DNA from: Escallonia rubra | Lineage: Eukaryota; Streptophyta; Magnoliopsida; Escalloniales; Escalloniaceae | DNA: 64,000 bases | Assembly (NCBI GenBank): GCA_033065855.1 | Contig: JAVXUO010001968.1 | Coordinates: forward strand, 1 to 64,000 | Direction of reading: 5' to 3' | In this document: piece by piece, positions 1 through 11,689 of the stretch | How positions within the stretch are numbered: position 1 is the stretch's first letter | Layout of the letters: the number at the start of each line of letters is the position of its first letter | The notes under the pieces: generated by a model | Database searches by the model: none | What the model was told of the DNA's origin: nothing | What the model saw: only the letters and a program-made list of their open reading frames with translations | Position numbers and translations under genes: made by a program

Positions 1-601
1 GGAAAAGAAAACAAAGAGACGGCAATGAAAGAGAGATGACAATGAAAGAGAAGGTTAGTCAATGACCATGCTCGCCATTCCCCCAGGTTGATGCTTTTAG
101 TCAATCACCATGCTCTATATCAGAAAACTAAGAGAGAGGAATGAAAGAAAACAAAGAGACGGCAATGAAAGAGAAGGTTACCATAGCTAGACTATGTTCC
201 AATTCAACTACAGAAGGTGAAGCCTGACTATTGTACAGACAAGAAAATCTGGGAGAAAAGAAAGAAGATAAAGCAACAGAAGATAAAATCAAAGAGATGA
301 ATATGGGACAAGTTACCGTAAGTGGACCGCCTTCCAATTCAATTACACAAGGTGAACAGAGAAGAAAATCTGGGAGAAAAGAAAGAAGATAAAGCAAAAC
401 AGAGGATAAGCAAGAGCAACTTTAGTTTTTTTTTGTTACAAGAGCAACTTTAGTTGTAACCAAAGCAGGTGCTGGTAAATGAAATTCACGTGTAAGTTTC
501 TCCTGAAGAGCACATAAATGAAAGCACGGCATTGCTGAATTTTTGACTGAAAATGAAGGAGAATTTTGCAAGATAAAATGTTAGGAAAACTGTCCCTTTT
601 A

Positions 602-603
<2 letters not shown>

Positions 604-636
<33 letters not shown>

Positions 637-692
637 ATTTTATTATTATTATTATTATTATATAGATGTTAGATTAGATTAGATTAGATTAG
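604..692. repeat. Compound microsatellite (TG)n-(TA)n-(TTA)n-(AGATT)n
   Basis: A TG run is followed by TA, a TTA run at about 638-660 and several AGATT units at about 669-692. The homologous place in the right copy (about 32617-32660) has TG and TA runs but lacks the long TTA block, so it has changed length since the duplication. Confidence 0.85.
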
Positions 693-1835
693 ATATATAA
701 AAGATACTTCATGAGAAGAGCCGTAGTTGGACCATCGTCCTTGGATGTGACATCTTAGGAGATTATCTAATATTGAGTCTATCTTGTTTATACTTTGTGG
801 ATTGACCCAAAAGCCATTTTCTCATTAATTAACTCTATGTTGTTTGGCACCGTCACACTGCCTCGTCACCCCAATGCCACCATTTAATTAACAAATGCCC
901 AAAGGGCACCATCAAATTTATCCTCCTCGGTAGTGAAAGATACCGTAATGTTTATATTAACTAATATAATGCGCACTACCAAGTTCCCTAAGTTTGGCAC
1001 ATTATCGTCCCGGGCCATGTTCATGGTAAGAGTGGTGATGTGGCACATTCTTTAGCGTTATATCCGGCAGTTAAAGGCAAATGAAAGAATGAATTGTCCA
1101 AGATTAATTTGATTTGGCATTTTGATTTCTAATTTCTCATCAATTTTTTATTTTCACGTCAATAGTACTCGGATGAGGTTTTTATCCGAAGCATGGTCGG
1201 TGTGTTGAGAATCAAACTTATGAAACTTAATTAGTTGCTGCACATTAGTTAAAATAAACTTGATGGTAGCAGTGCTGTCACGAGTGAACTGTTTTGCGGG
1301 AGTCAGCTGTATTGGATGTAAATCCTTTTAAAAATTTTGAATGGAATCACACTTTCTTACACAATACAACACATGTTACAATAAAATTAAATAGTAACAC
1401 ATTATAAAATATGTAGAAACAGTCTTACTAAATTATAGAATTAAGCCGAGGCTTTATCCGAAAAGGTTGATTTGTGCCTCCAGAATCAGTGACTCGATAC
1501 GTTATAGTACTATCCCTATTTGCATGCAGACTCTTGAAAATCCTCTTAACTTTGTCCTTGAACAACTCACACAATATCAAAATATAAAGGGAAGTGTACG
1601 TGTGCCTCGGATGTGTGAGGAAATGCGCGCGCGTGTGTCAATGTGTCATTTGAGACACAAACGACAAAGTATTGGCTTTGTGTGGAGCCAAAGGAAATTG
1701 TGTGGAGCCAAAGCAGAGAAAGGGGCAGCCGTCGCTAACGCTTCCCCACCAGCCAAACACCAATAAATACAACAAGGTGTAATAAGCCCATATCCAAAAT
1801 CTACTCAAACCTCCTTCGCCGAACCAGCGAAGGAA

Positions 1836-4679
1836 GTGGCCACCGGTAGCAAAACACATGTCCTGGTATTCCCTTTCCAAGCACAAGGTCACATGAACCC
1901 AATGATACAATTCTCCAAGCGCCTTGCCTCCAAAGGCCTTAAGGTCACCCTGGTTGTCACCAAGAAGTCCTTGCAATCCCAAGACAGCTCAATCAAGGTT
2001 GAGCACATTGCCGACTTCTTGGAGGATGGCAATCAGATGATCGACAGCGTTGAGTCCTTTGTTGAACGCTTCCGAGTCGCGGTTTCACGCGGTTTGCCTG
2101 AGCTTATTGAGAAGCAAAACAGCCTTGGATGCCCTGTCAAGGTTGTTGTGTATGACGCGAGCATGCCGTGGGTCTTAGACATAGCCCACCAACTAGGCCT
2201 TTATGGAGCTGTGTTCTCCACTCAGTCCTGCGCTGTTGGTGCTGTTTACTACCATATGCATAAAGGGTCATTGAAGAATATTGGTCCTGTTGAAGGGTCT
2301 ACGGTGTCGCTGCCTTCAATGCCATTGATGGAAACCAAGGATCTGTCTTCTTTCATCTATGACATGGGCTCATATCCATCCATGTTAAGGCTTGTTGTAA
2401 ATCAATTCTCGAATTGGGAAAAAGCTGATTGGCGCTTGTTCAACACTTTCGACAAGTTGGAAGGCGAGGTATGTTTCTCTTGATTCCCCTCCTACCCTCA
2501 GTGTATAACTAGTACGTACGGTTAGTGGAGGTTGAGTGGCTTGACTTCATTGAAGGTGATCATCATGGTCAGACGTTATTAAAGAATCACCTTAGGTATC
2601 GTTAGCAAGTGTCGTTGTAATCCGCTAACAACTATTTACGCCTCTAAGGCTATCGCTAGCAACTAGTTATGCCTCTGAAAGGCTATTCCATTTAAATCCG
2701 CTAGCAAGTGTCGCTGTAATTCCATGTTGGGTTCTTCTAGTCGAATGAGAGGGTGTGTTTGGTCTGCTCCAAGGTTGGCAAGGATACCCGGGTAGAAAGA
2801 CGAGCGGCTTAGGAACTGAGCTCATAACTACGTTGGCAATTGTAACAACTCATCATGCCTCTGCAAAAGTCTTGTGTTTGTGCGAAACATCAATTTCATA
2901 ACCTTTCAATTTGTCATTGCAAAGCAAGAGTCTAAGCAAAGTCAAGGACTAGAGATAGAGTTTAAGTCCCTCACGTCGCCCTGGGCAATTGTAACCTTCC
3001 TTGGCTCACTGTCGCCTAATATAAACATTTTGGGCTCCTAAGTTTTGGACTATTATAGCGTCATCAGTTTCCTTCATCTTACACATAAACCCAATGCTAC
3101 ATTTCTCTGCCTGGCCTCAAAGGTCTCAAAGTTTGTGCACCGAAACATCAGTTTCATAATTCTCACATTTGTCGTTGCAAACGGGAAGAAGATCAAAGCA
3201 GCACTATTAGGACACATCCCCCGCCACTCCTCATCCTAAAATTGTCAAACCTAGCAACTGCCATGGGCTTTGGACATAGCCCACGAGTTAGATGTGTATG
3301 GAGCTTCGCTTTTCACTCATCTTGTGCTGTTTCCGCCATAAATTACCATATAACTCATGGGTCTTTGTAAATTGGTTCGCTGGAGGGGGAAAATGTGTTG
3401 TCACCATCAATGCCGTTGATGGGTGTCAAGGATTTGCCTTCTTTCATATCCGATATGGACACGTATCCAGCTTTCTTAGGCTTGTTCTTGACCGGTTCTC
3501 TGATTTTGATAAGGCGGATTGGCTGTTGTTCAACTCCTTTGACAAGCCGGAACGTAAAGTATGTTTTGTACATGAATGGTCAATGAGGTAGATTCCCTTG
3601 CAGGCCTCTATAAAATAACAAACATTCAGCAATAAAAAAGTCGTGCGTCAACATATATGAGTGTGAAATTTAGACATTCCCAACCAATTTCGTGTAAAAC
3701 AACGTTTACACGATTCTGTTAGTGAACTTATTTGAGTTAGACTCCTAATAGAGAGCCATGGCGCAACAGCAAGTGGTAACGAGCTTTGTCTATTAGTTAA
3801 TTATTGTTGAACAAAACTGTCATATTCATTTCTGAAATGCTCCGTCTCCACCATTTTCAACTCGACTAAATTCATCACACAGGCCCCGGGGCATATCAAG
3901 TCCCAATAATTTGTTTAGTTCTTCAAAATTGCTGATCGTGTTATTACTGCCTGTAGGTCGTGAACTGGATGGCAAGCCAATGGCCGGTCAAGACCGTAGG
4001 ACCAACCATTCCATCAATGTACTTAGACAAGCGATTGGAAGATGACAAAGACTACGCCCTCAGTCTTTTTGAGCCTGGTGATGAAGATTGCATAAAGTGG
4101 CTAAACACGAAAGATGCTGGTTCAGTTGTTTACGTATCATTCGGGAGCCTGGCCAACCTTGGAGAAGATCAAATGGAGGAACTAGCATGTGGACTAAAGC
4201 AGAGCAACCGGTACTTCCTGTGGGTGGTCAGAGCTTCAGAAGAGAGTAAGCTCCCTACCAATTTCTCGACAGAGGCATCCGAGAACGGTCTGTTAGTGAA
4301 CTGGTGTCCTCAGCTCAAGGTTTTGGCTCACCCGGCAATGGGCTGTTTCATGACTCATTGCGGGTGGAACTCAATACTGGAAGCATTGAGTTTGGGCGTG
4401 CCGATGCTGGCAGTGCCGCAGTGGACGGACCAACCTACTAATGCCAAGTATGTTGTGGATATATGGCAAGCCGGGGTTCGAGTTAAGGTAGACGAGAAGG
4501 GGATGATTAGAAGGGAGGAAATTGAGACGTGCATAAGAGAAGTCATGGAAGGGGAGAGAGGTAATGAGCTTAAACGGAATGCTGTCAGGTGGAAGGAATT
4601 AGCCAAAGCGGCAGTAGATGAAGGTGGTAGCTCTGATAAGCACATCGACGAGTTCATTTCAGAACTTGCGTGCAACTAG
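1836..4679 (+). CDS. UGT74-like UDP-glycosyltransferase, gene 1 (two exons, ATG missing)
   Basis: Family-1 glycosyltransferase, expected to move glucose from UDP-glucose to a small acceptor in the cytosol. Exon 1 is 1836-2468 and ends GAG|GTATGT. Exon 2 is 3957-4679 and follows CTGTAG. The intron is phase 0, and the joined frame is 451 residues, normal for UGT74. Seen: the N-terminal GHMNP motif with the catalytic His at residue 19, its partner Asp at 107 (VVYD), and a full 44-residue PSPG donor-binding box at residues 327-370 (4302-4433). The box runs from WCPQ to WTDQ and its final Gln is typical of glucose use. Odd: the first codon of the open frame is GTG, and there is no in-frame ATG between the upstream stop at 1764 and the Met just after the catalytic His. 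Either the start codon was lost or translation needs another start. The intron holds a dead second exon 1 (3258-3558). A TATA-like AATAAATAC lies near 1762. Family assignment is strong; function of this copy is uncertain. Confidence 0.85.
3258..3558 (+). pseudogene. Degraded type-B UGT exon 1 inside the gene 1 intron
   Basis: Homologous to the 3' half of exon 1 of gene 2, starting at a match to its PWALDIAHEL stretch. A one-base deletion (ACTCATCTTG where gene 2 has ACTCAGTCTTG) shifts the frame, and a TAA replaces the TAT codon a few bases later. The donor has changed from GAG|GTATGT to AAA|GTATGT. The first half is missing. It shows that two different exon 1 units stand upstream of one exon 2. 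It cannot encode a working domain. Confidence 0.85.
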
Positions 4680-4996
4680 TTCAGATGAATAGTTTGATTC
4701 CACTATTGTAGATGCATATTTGCATTTCTTTTGAAACCTTTTACTGGTTTACAAAGAATTTGCAAACGAGTTCACAGCAATAATGCTCTCTACTTCAGAG
4801 TTTGTAGGCTACCACCTCAGAAGTAGTACAATAAGCAAACCACCATCGCTACAAAACATGTGATGGTTCTAGCATATGTAAATTGCTCAGCAGCCATTTC
4901 CCCGGACAAATGAATCACTACTAGAAACACACTAGGCCAATGGCTAATATAAGGACAAAACTGTTCGAAACGTAATTGACTCACAAGTTATATTAA

Positions 4997-5025
4997 CTAG
5001 CTAACGTGCCCGTGCAATGCTCGGG
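4997..5025 (-). mobile_element. Helitron-like 3' terminus (minus orientation)
   Basis: Read on the minus strand, this has a hairpin (CCCGAGCATTGCACGGG, one mismatch) followed by a short spacer and CTAG, then T: the standard layout of a Helitron 3' end. The duplicated copy near 37126 reads TATTAATATG straight through, which gives an empty site with the expected A/T insertion point. The other end of this element was not found. Confidence 0.5.
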
Positions 5026-5048
5026 GCGTGTGTGACTCTTTTTTCTTA

Positions 5049-5109
<61 letters not shown>
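5049..5109. repeat. Compound microsatellite (CT)n(CA)n(TA)n
   Basis: Uninterrupted CT run, then CA run, then TA run. The short open frame crossing it (5017-5238) codes only for low-complexity Ser-Leu and Thr-His repeats and is not a gene. Confidence 0.95.
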
Positions 5110-6379
5110 CATGTGTATTTCTATTTTGTATTTTTTCCATTGCCTCCAAACTTTCCTCCTTTTTCTCCCCATAACTCTCTATATCATTTCAAATCCCGCA
5201 TTTTTCTTCCTAGGCTTCCCTCTGCAATATTAAAATAACTAAAATGAGAGATCATATATTTACATACTAAACCCTAATTTAATTATAACTTCTTGAGAGT
5301 CACTGGGTAAGTTTCATTTATTTTTTATTGCACCAACTTTTTTATCTGTAGCTACTGATATTATAAATTATCGCTGATAATATTGCTCAAGCCAGTCGTC
5401 GCTAAGAACTCAAAAGAACATCACTCATAGAACTGCCGTTAAAGAAATAAAAATTGGCTAACCCAAGGTTCAGGGTATTACAGTCTAATTATTATTAATT
5501 AAAATTGTCATAATAATAAAGCTTATTCATAAATCTAATAGTTGAAAAGTATATAAGGTTATATACTAAACATGTTAGTGTATCTAAAGGTATGCAAATA
5601 TTATTGGATGTGATCCATATTTTTTAAGTTTATTTAGTTTTGCAGGAACTATGTTAGGGCTATATTAGAAAGCCTTGTATAATTTGAGAACTAATTCTAA
5701 AAAAATATATACTAATTTATTAGGAATTAATTTTGACTATCGTGTCCTTAAAACCAACTTTCTCATACAATGAACAAAAATTATGTATATAGAAAACAAA
5801 AATAACATATGAGATTTAGAAGGAAAAAAATTATGTTACAGTTAACTTAAGTTGATTATAATGTAATAAATGTATATATACACACACACACACAACATAA
5901 TCTTTGCAAAAAATTATCAATGTATCAATAATAATTATATATATAATCAAAGTAGCTACATCACATATATGAGATTTTGAAAAGAAGTCACGTATGTATT
6001 AGAAAAATAGGTATAATTAAATCAAATAATTCTTTATTATTATATTTGAGAACATTTAAAACCTTTAAATGTAAAAATATATCTATGTAATTCTATAAAA
6101 CAAAAGATTAACCAGTTCATTTTTTTATTTTACGATCAATGAAAAAACTTTTTATTTATACTTAATTAATTTTTCATGAAAAAAAATAGTATGAGTGCAC
6201 TTAGTAGATATAAAAATTATAATTTGGAGACAAGTCATTGAAGATGTAGAAAATAATTCCAACACTTCAAAATAAAGACACTTTATCTTCGTCAATTTAA
6301 TTTTATTATTACTAGCATTTTACAAGAATTAGAGAAACACACGCATGCGCTCGAGCACATGCGCACGCGCGCACAGAGT

Positions 6380-6411
<32 letters not shown>

Positions 6412-6971
6412 CACACACATACATATATGAAAATATTGAATATTATGTGGTCGTTCTGTCAATTTTGTTTTTTTGCATATAATAATAACTTATTTGAAAG
6501 TAATAAGGTGCATACATAAGTCCTGTTAAATTTGAAATGCAACTTTATTCTATTTATATTTCTATTTAATCATTATATATCCTTCGAAAAACATGTAACA
6601 TCTCAAATACTTTTGAAGTTAAAGAATTATATTCATATATAACATCTACAATTCAAAAGGTATACGTCATAGCCTAACCACTTTGTTAATTCAACCACAA
6701 TTCTACTCGTTATTTAGCTCTATATGGCACCAGCATGACTATTACTACTGTAAGTGCTACGCCAATATTCATTTAAATATTACTTGACGACTTAAAGTAA
6801 AAGCTTAAAAAAGGTAAGCATCTAGCAGTTCTTCTGTGAATATATATTTATAATAATTTTAAAGTCTTTTTTGTCTCACGATATGTGGTACATATAAATA
6901 TACTTTTTAAGACCTTATGGTATACTGTATTTTATAAATCGATCCGAACTTGACTCGGGTTACTAGGCTAG
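5110..6971. repeat. AT-rich dispersed repeat, family 1, with Helitron-like 3' end
   Basis: About 1.9 kb with no credible coding frame. It is highly similar to 37490-39454, and part (about 5506-5700) recurs at 63480-63690. On the plus strand it ends with a CCGA-rich hairpin, GGTTACTAGG and CTAG at 6968-6971; the copy at 39427-39454 has the better-preserved stem CCGAGCTTAGCTCGG. That ending resembles a Helitron 3' end. It also carries CA and TA microsatellites at about 5880 and 6377-6420. Nature as a non-autonomous Helitron is inferred. Confidence 0.55.
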
Positions 6972-6972
6972 T

Positions 6973-8930
6973 TTGAGAATAATACGCATGGCATTATCGA
7001 ACATTAGCTAGCATAGGAAAAAAGATGAGCATACAAAACAAGATTAATCCTTAGATAAAATAAAATTGAGAAGGCACTTTTAGAATACTAGCTAACAGAC
7101 CCCTATGAATGCATGTGTACATATGTAATTTGGTCGGGTTGAGGTGCAATTCGGTTTTCTCGTCAATCATATATTATAACATAGTCGAAGATATTTTTAA
7201 TTAAAAAATAAAAATTAGAATGACTTTCACCGAGTTAAGCAAATAAATATCGTAAATCATAATAATCGACATCACTCATGAATTACTTAAGACTATTAGA
7301 ATTATATTGACAACAACCTTATAAATTACTAAAAATGTTTCTCGTTTTAGTGCATCATTAATATATAGATTATATTAATGTATCTAAAACTATCAAAGTA
7401 AAAATATATTTAGCTTCCACCAGCATGTTAATTTTCAAGTTCCTTATATCCTCCTTTAATTGTTATGTATCAAAATTTAGTGAATATCATTTGCATCATA
7501 TCAGGATCACCTAATACGTTGTGGGTGAGGCTATTCACACCCAAACGAAGAAAACAAAATTAACATGTATTCTTAAAAATAATAGTTTACTATGTGATTT
7601 GAGTAAAAGAAATGTCAAACAAAGAAATTTTTTTGTTCATGCCTACCTTATCGTACTTACACGTGTACAAAAAGCAGAAAAACTAATACTTTGTTTATTA
7701 TAAAATTTTTATTGGTTTTGAGTTAAGATTTGTGAAATTTGGTGGGTAAGATATAAGTAGAAAAGTATAGTTAAATCGTATATGCATATAGCTTTGCGAT
7801 CGTTCAATTTTCTTTTTATACTCAAAATTATTAATAATGTTAATGTTTAAATATACAGAATAAAGTAGCCATAAAGGAAAGCATGCAATAAATAATCAAC
7901 TATGCCACATGAAAGTATAATTTTACTTTATCATTAGTTTTGTATAAAAAAGTGATCTTCAGAAGTTGAACATTCAAGGAATCAAGCACAACCATATATT
8001 TTTTCATTAACTTACTTAGTAAACGTTGAATGAACTTTTTACTTAGTAAACGTTGAATGAACTTTTTACCAATATTCCATCTAAACAAATGTAGGCATCT
8101 TCCTTTTTTCCCACTTTATGGCTCACATCATTGATCAACGTTCTCATTTTATAGATATTTTGGATATAGCTTAAGAATTATTATTAAATTAGATACAAAT
8201 TACAGTGCTCTGCATTAAAACTCATAAAAGAAGGTAAACAAAAAGGCACAAATCATTTATTTAGTAAATCATTATGTAGACTTAAACAACCTACTAATAA
8301 CGTGCCGTGAAAATAGTTTGGAACAACAATAAAAGCACATGGAGCTGTTTCACTTACTTTCAAATAAACAGCCTTTTAAAATATAATACTAACTTTAAAA
8401 AGGGATATATAAAGTGGCATTATCTGAGTGTTTAATTATTTTCCTTCAAAGTCATGTTTGACTATTTTTCGACCATCCGTTTTGATGTATTTTTGAAGAT
8501 TTTTTAGGACAATCAATTTTAAAAATGTGTACGTTGTAGTGCTAATGATTATTTTAGTTCATCATAAAAAATGTCAGCAGAGTGAGAGGGCTAGGATTTA
8601 TGGTTCTAAACGTTGCTGAGTAGTGAAATCGAAGCTTGGTCATACTCCAAGGACGTAGTCAAATTGGTGAACCTTGTAAATCTTGTGTTTTGTATTTGTT
8701 TCTTTGATTTCTCGATTTTTTTTTCCTTTGATGTATTGCTGCATAGAAGCTGTGTTAGTAAGAACAAAGAAATTGATGCCCATAATCTCTATCAGGATTT
8801 CACGAAAGGATTTATTTTTTTTGGTGTGAAAGGTGAAGTTGTATTACCAAACAAGAAATGCTTGCCATTTAAAAAGTTATTATTGCTTACAGCCCAACAC
8901 CGTAGAAAACAAGTCTAAAATGTGCCGGCA
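6973..8930. repeat. AT-rich dispersed repeat, family 2, copy 1
   Basis: Begins TTGAGAATAATACGCATGG and matches 42704-44620 over its length and 29186-30347 over its first 1.2 kb. In the 29-kb copy it is preceded by GTGGGGGATG, which looks like a polypurine tract followed by TGTTGAG, so the unit may be an LTR-type repeat. The open frame at 8613-8918 has a differently broken partner at 44343-44600 and resembles no protein I know. The CACTA element at 39.5 kb interrupted the family-2 copy there just after its start, which makes this copy the empty site. Confidence 0.7.
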
Positions 8931-9596
8931 TTCAAATGGAGACTTAAAGGGACCTGCTTCCGCTTCTAACACAACATATATTGCACCAATTGGTTGATCA
9001 CCATAAACAGCAATTCTATAGTTCTTTGTTGCTGCTCAAAGGTCCAATTAGTTCTCTCAAATCAGAGCATGTAGACACTAATAGCCACTCCTAATTTACT
9101 AAGCTTTGCCCGAAAATTTTTACCTCTGAATTTTTCAGACACTGCAATTTCGCAAGAACCAACTTCCAGACAGCACTAGGTATCTAGTATGAGGACGTTC
9201 CAAGAGTTGGAAGATCATCTCAGCGAATTGGGCCAATTAATGTGAACCAAGCATGGAAAATCTAATATATTAAGCAGAAAAGGCATCAGCAACATAGCAT
9301 TACAAGTTGGCTCTTGCCTCAAAATCAAAAGCTTCTTGAAGGCCTACTGTAATCGGCACCAAGCTTTGGTTATATGGACAAGCTTCACTGCTATTACACC
9401 TCCAAAAAAGGACAGAAAAAGTTACGCGTCACATATTGAATCTAACATACAGACAGAAAAAGTTATAAGCCAAGACAAATGGATTCCACTTGGTAACCTT
9501 AATCAAGAAATTCAATCAATTCGCCGAAAGTGTTCAATCAGGCTCCAAATGATAACTCCATTAAATTCCCACATTCACCGATACACGCTAGGGTGC
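8931..9596. other. Gene-free stretch
   Basis: No feature was recognised. There is one open frame (9336-9617, 93 codons) without similarity to any family I know and without splice or repeat context that would support it. Confidence 0.4.
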
Positions 9597-11152
9597 AACA
9601 GTTTTAAATGCTTGTAGGTTACGCGTCACAGGCTGTCGTTTAAAATGTAGAGACATGCAATACACTTTGTACAAGTTATTATAAAGACTAGCTCAGAATC
9701 CCGTGCCAAGCACGAGACTGTTTATTAACATTAACTTATTTTAGTAGTTTTGAAATTCACAATTTTATTATGGTTATTTCATCAAAGATAACTATTTTAA
9801 TTTTTATCTTGAACTCGCTTGTAATAAAATAAATTAATCTTTATGGTGAAATATCATTAAGCAATGTCCTTGTGCATATTTGTTAATTCTGATTTGGTAA
9901 CTAAAAGCGCGTTTGGTAACCATTTTTTTTTTCTTCTCCAATTTAAAAAATCAACTGAAGAAGGAAAAAAAAAACTCCAAAAATGAGTTTATTTTTTTTT
10001 TTTCACTTTTGGCTTTTTTTTTTTTGTTGAGACCACCACCACCACCCTCTCACCGCCGGCGGCCACCGCTACGCCCCACCACCACAAAAAAAAAACTAAA
10101 AAAAATATGGGTTATCAAACACCCACTTGTTTTTGTAAAATAACTGCTCTTTAATATTATTTTTTTTGGACACTGAAAACAAAAAAAAAAGTTTTCTCAA
10201 ACGAAGCCTAATTAAGTAGATGAACAAAAATTAAAAGTTCATTTAGTAAACAAAAAAGAAAAAGTAAATTCTTTACTGATAAAAATATGTGGAGAACATA
10301 TTGAGATCAATTTGCTATTGCTCAAGACATTTTTATTATTTTCGAAGAACTTTTTAAATATAATTTGTACCTTGAATGCGTTACCCATAACGTTAATTAC
10401 ATATTAGTTTAATTTTGATAGAGAAAATTTTGGTCCATATATTGTTTATAGAATAGACTAATTAAGTAAGGATGATGTGCAACTTTCGAAAGCAAATGTA
10501 ATCCACTAACAAAGTATACAGAGAATATAGTAATCATTGCATGAGGTAATTATATAAAGTTTAACTAACATGACTACATAGGATAGCTCAAAAACCTCGT
10601 AGTAAGGAAATTCTTGAATAAAATTTAACCAAGATTTTACAAAGCATACAATAAGCATGCCTACTAAGTAAGATTTATCTTAAGAGATAATAAGGTTTTT
10701 AATCTAAGTTTTAATTTACATTCATCACAACATAACTAATATCTTTTTAGATTTTATATGCAATTTTATTCAAAAGTATAAAAGTTAACATAAAATTATA
10801 AATGGTATAATGCTAATATAAAATTTAGAATGCTTAAAAGTTTAATTACTCACAATAAAAGTACCATAGAAAAAAATTGGTTCAAAACTTTTCCAACATA
10901 AAATTAGTTGAATTTAAGAAATGCTCACATAATTAATGTTTTAAATTTACACTATTTATTTAATTTATCTCATATAGAATCTGCATATTATGGTAAATAT
11001 GCATTTAACCATTGCGACTAAATATGATAGCGCAAAACCTTAGAGTAAGGAAATTATTGACCAAAACTTTTAACCAACATATTTAGTTATATTCATATTT
11101 GAATTTACAGGAAACTTAGTTATGAATTTGAAATAGTACCTATTTTGAATTT
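9597..11152 (-). repeat. Helitron-like repeat, family 3, copy 1 (minus orientation)
   Basis: Closely matches 50971-52211. Read on the minus strand it has a GTGC...GCAC hairpin at 9700-9716, eight bases of spacer and CTAG at 9691-9688 followed by T. About 90 bp outside that terminus are also shared, so the duplicated piece is larger than the element. The body has no coding capacity, consistent with a non-autonomous Helitron. The 5' end was not identified. This copy is interrupted by a 305-bp insert at 9904-10208 that the other copy lacks. Confidence 0.6.
9904..10208. mobile_element. Small MITE-like insertion (about 305 bp)
   Basis: Present here and absent from the otherwise matching position at about 51280, where GGTAACTATGTAGATG reads through. 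The ends GCGCGTTTGGTAAC and CTCAAACGAAGCC are imperfect inverted repeats. The flanks TAACTAAA and TAATTAAG could be a decayed 8-bp target duplication, pointing to a hAT-type element. The inside is poly-T and poly-A tracts around a GC-rich core. The open frame across it (9913-10143) is a low-complexity artefact. Confidence 0.55.
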
Positions 11153-11689
11153 GTTCCTTTCCTATTAAGTAACACCAATTATAGAGAAGTACAATAACAC
11201 TAACTAAAACTCATCATAACATTATTTGAAGTAATTGTGCTATATAATTTTTTGAAATCCTAATCTTTAGCCTCTTCTGGAGATGATTTTGATTATAGTC
11301 CTAGCTTTCTTGTCTTTTTACATTTTTCTTCGTTTGATGACATCCTAGAGTCTCGTCATCAATTATTAAGATAGGCTCTTCGGTTGCAACTTCTTCCATA
11401 TAGAGTCTTCTGAAGTTTATAGGCTCCTTGGTTACAACTTCTGCTTCTATAACCTCTCCAATAACGATGTCTTACTTGGTGCTGAGACTTTTTGTAGTTT
11501 ATTAGAAACTTGCACTTTTTATTTTTGTCTCCAACCATCTTGTTGTAGTATGTGAGTTCTTCGTTGTGCATTAAGTCGATAAGGTAAGGATGAAGTACGT
11601 AATTTATATAAGCATACGTACACTACAGACACCCCCCTACCCCCCCCCCCCCCCAACACGCACATATATATATTATCAGGTCTTAGCCA
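11153..11689. other. Gene-free stretch with a poly-C run
   Basis: A C-rich run lies at about 11635-11655. The weak minus-strand open frames here (11359-11719) show no recognisable domain. Confidence 0.4.

Larger units (their letters stand above)
1..4995. repeat. Large segmental duplication, left copy (partner 32023-37126)
   Basis: This stretch aligns almost base for base with 32023-37126: the same purine-rich repeat at the left edge, the same UGT upstream region, exon 1, intron with exon-1 relic, exon 2 and 3' flank up to a shared edge near 4995/37126. This copy keeps the full exon 1 of UGT gene 1. The partner lost about 590 bp between promoter and mid exon 1 and gained a 617-bp hAT-like insert that is absent here; the empty site is around 1451-1458. 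Positions 1-1760 contain no gene I can recognise, only the shared upstream region and short microsatellites. Confidence 0.9.

Noticed and set aside
128..397. Minus-strand open frame with signal-peptide-like composition
   Set aside because: It is the reverse reading of a purine-rich tandem repeat; the same artefact recurs at 31692-32528.
3258..3558. Type-B exon 1 copies as functional alternative first exons (like the mammalian UGT1A layout)
   Set aside because: All three intronic copies have frameshifts, a stop or a split, lack their 5' halves, and have changed or missing donors. They are relics.
4355..4675. Long minus-strand frame antisense to UGT exon 2 (also at 19017, 28460 and 36487)
   Set aside because: Appears in every exon 2 copy as the mirror of the conserved coding strand and has no domain of its own.
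5017..5238. Short open frame with Ser-Leu and Thr-His repeats
   Set aside because: Translation of a CT/CA microsatellite.
8613..8918. Possible conserved small protein shared with 44343-44600
   Set aside because: The two copies are repeats of each other and differ in frame length; no coding signal beyond the duplication.
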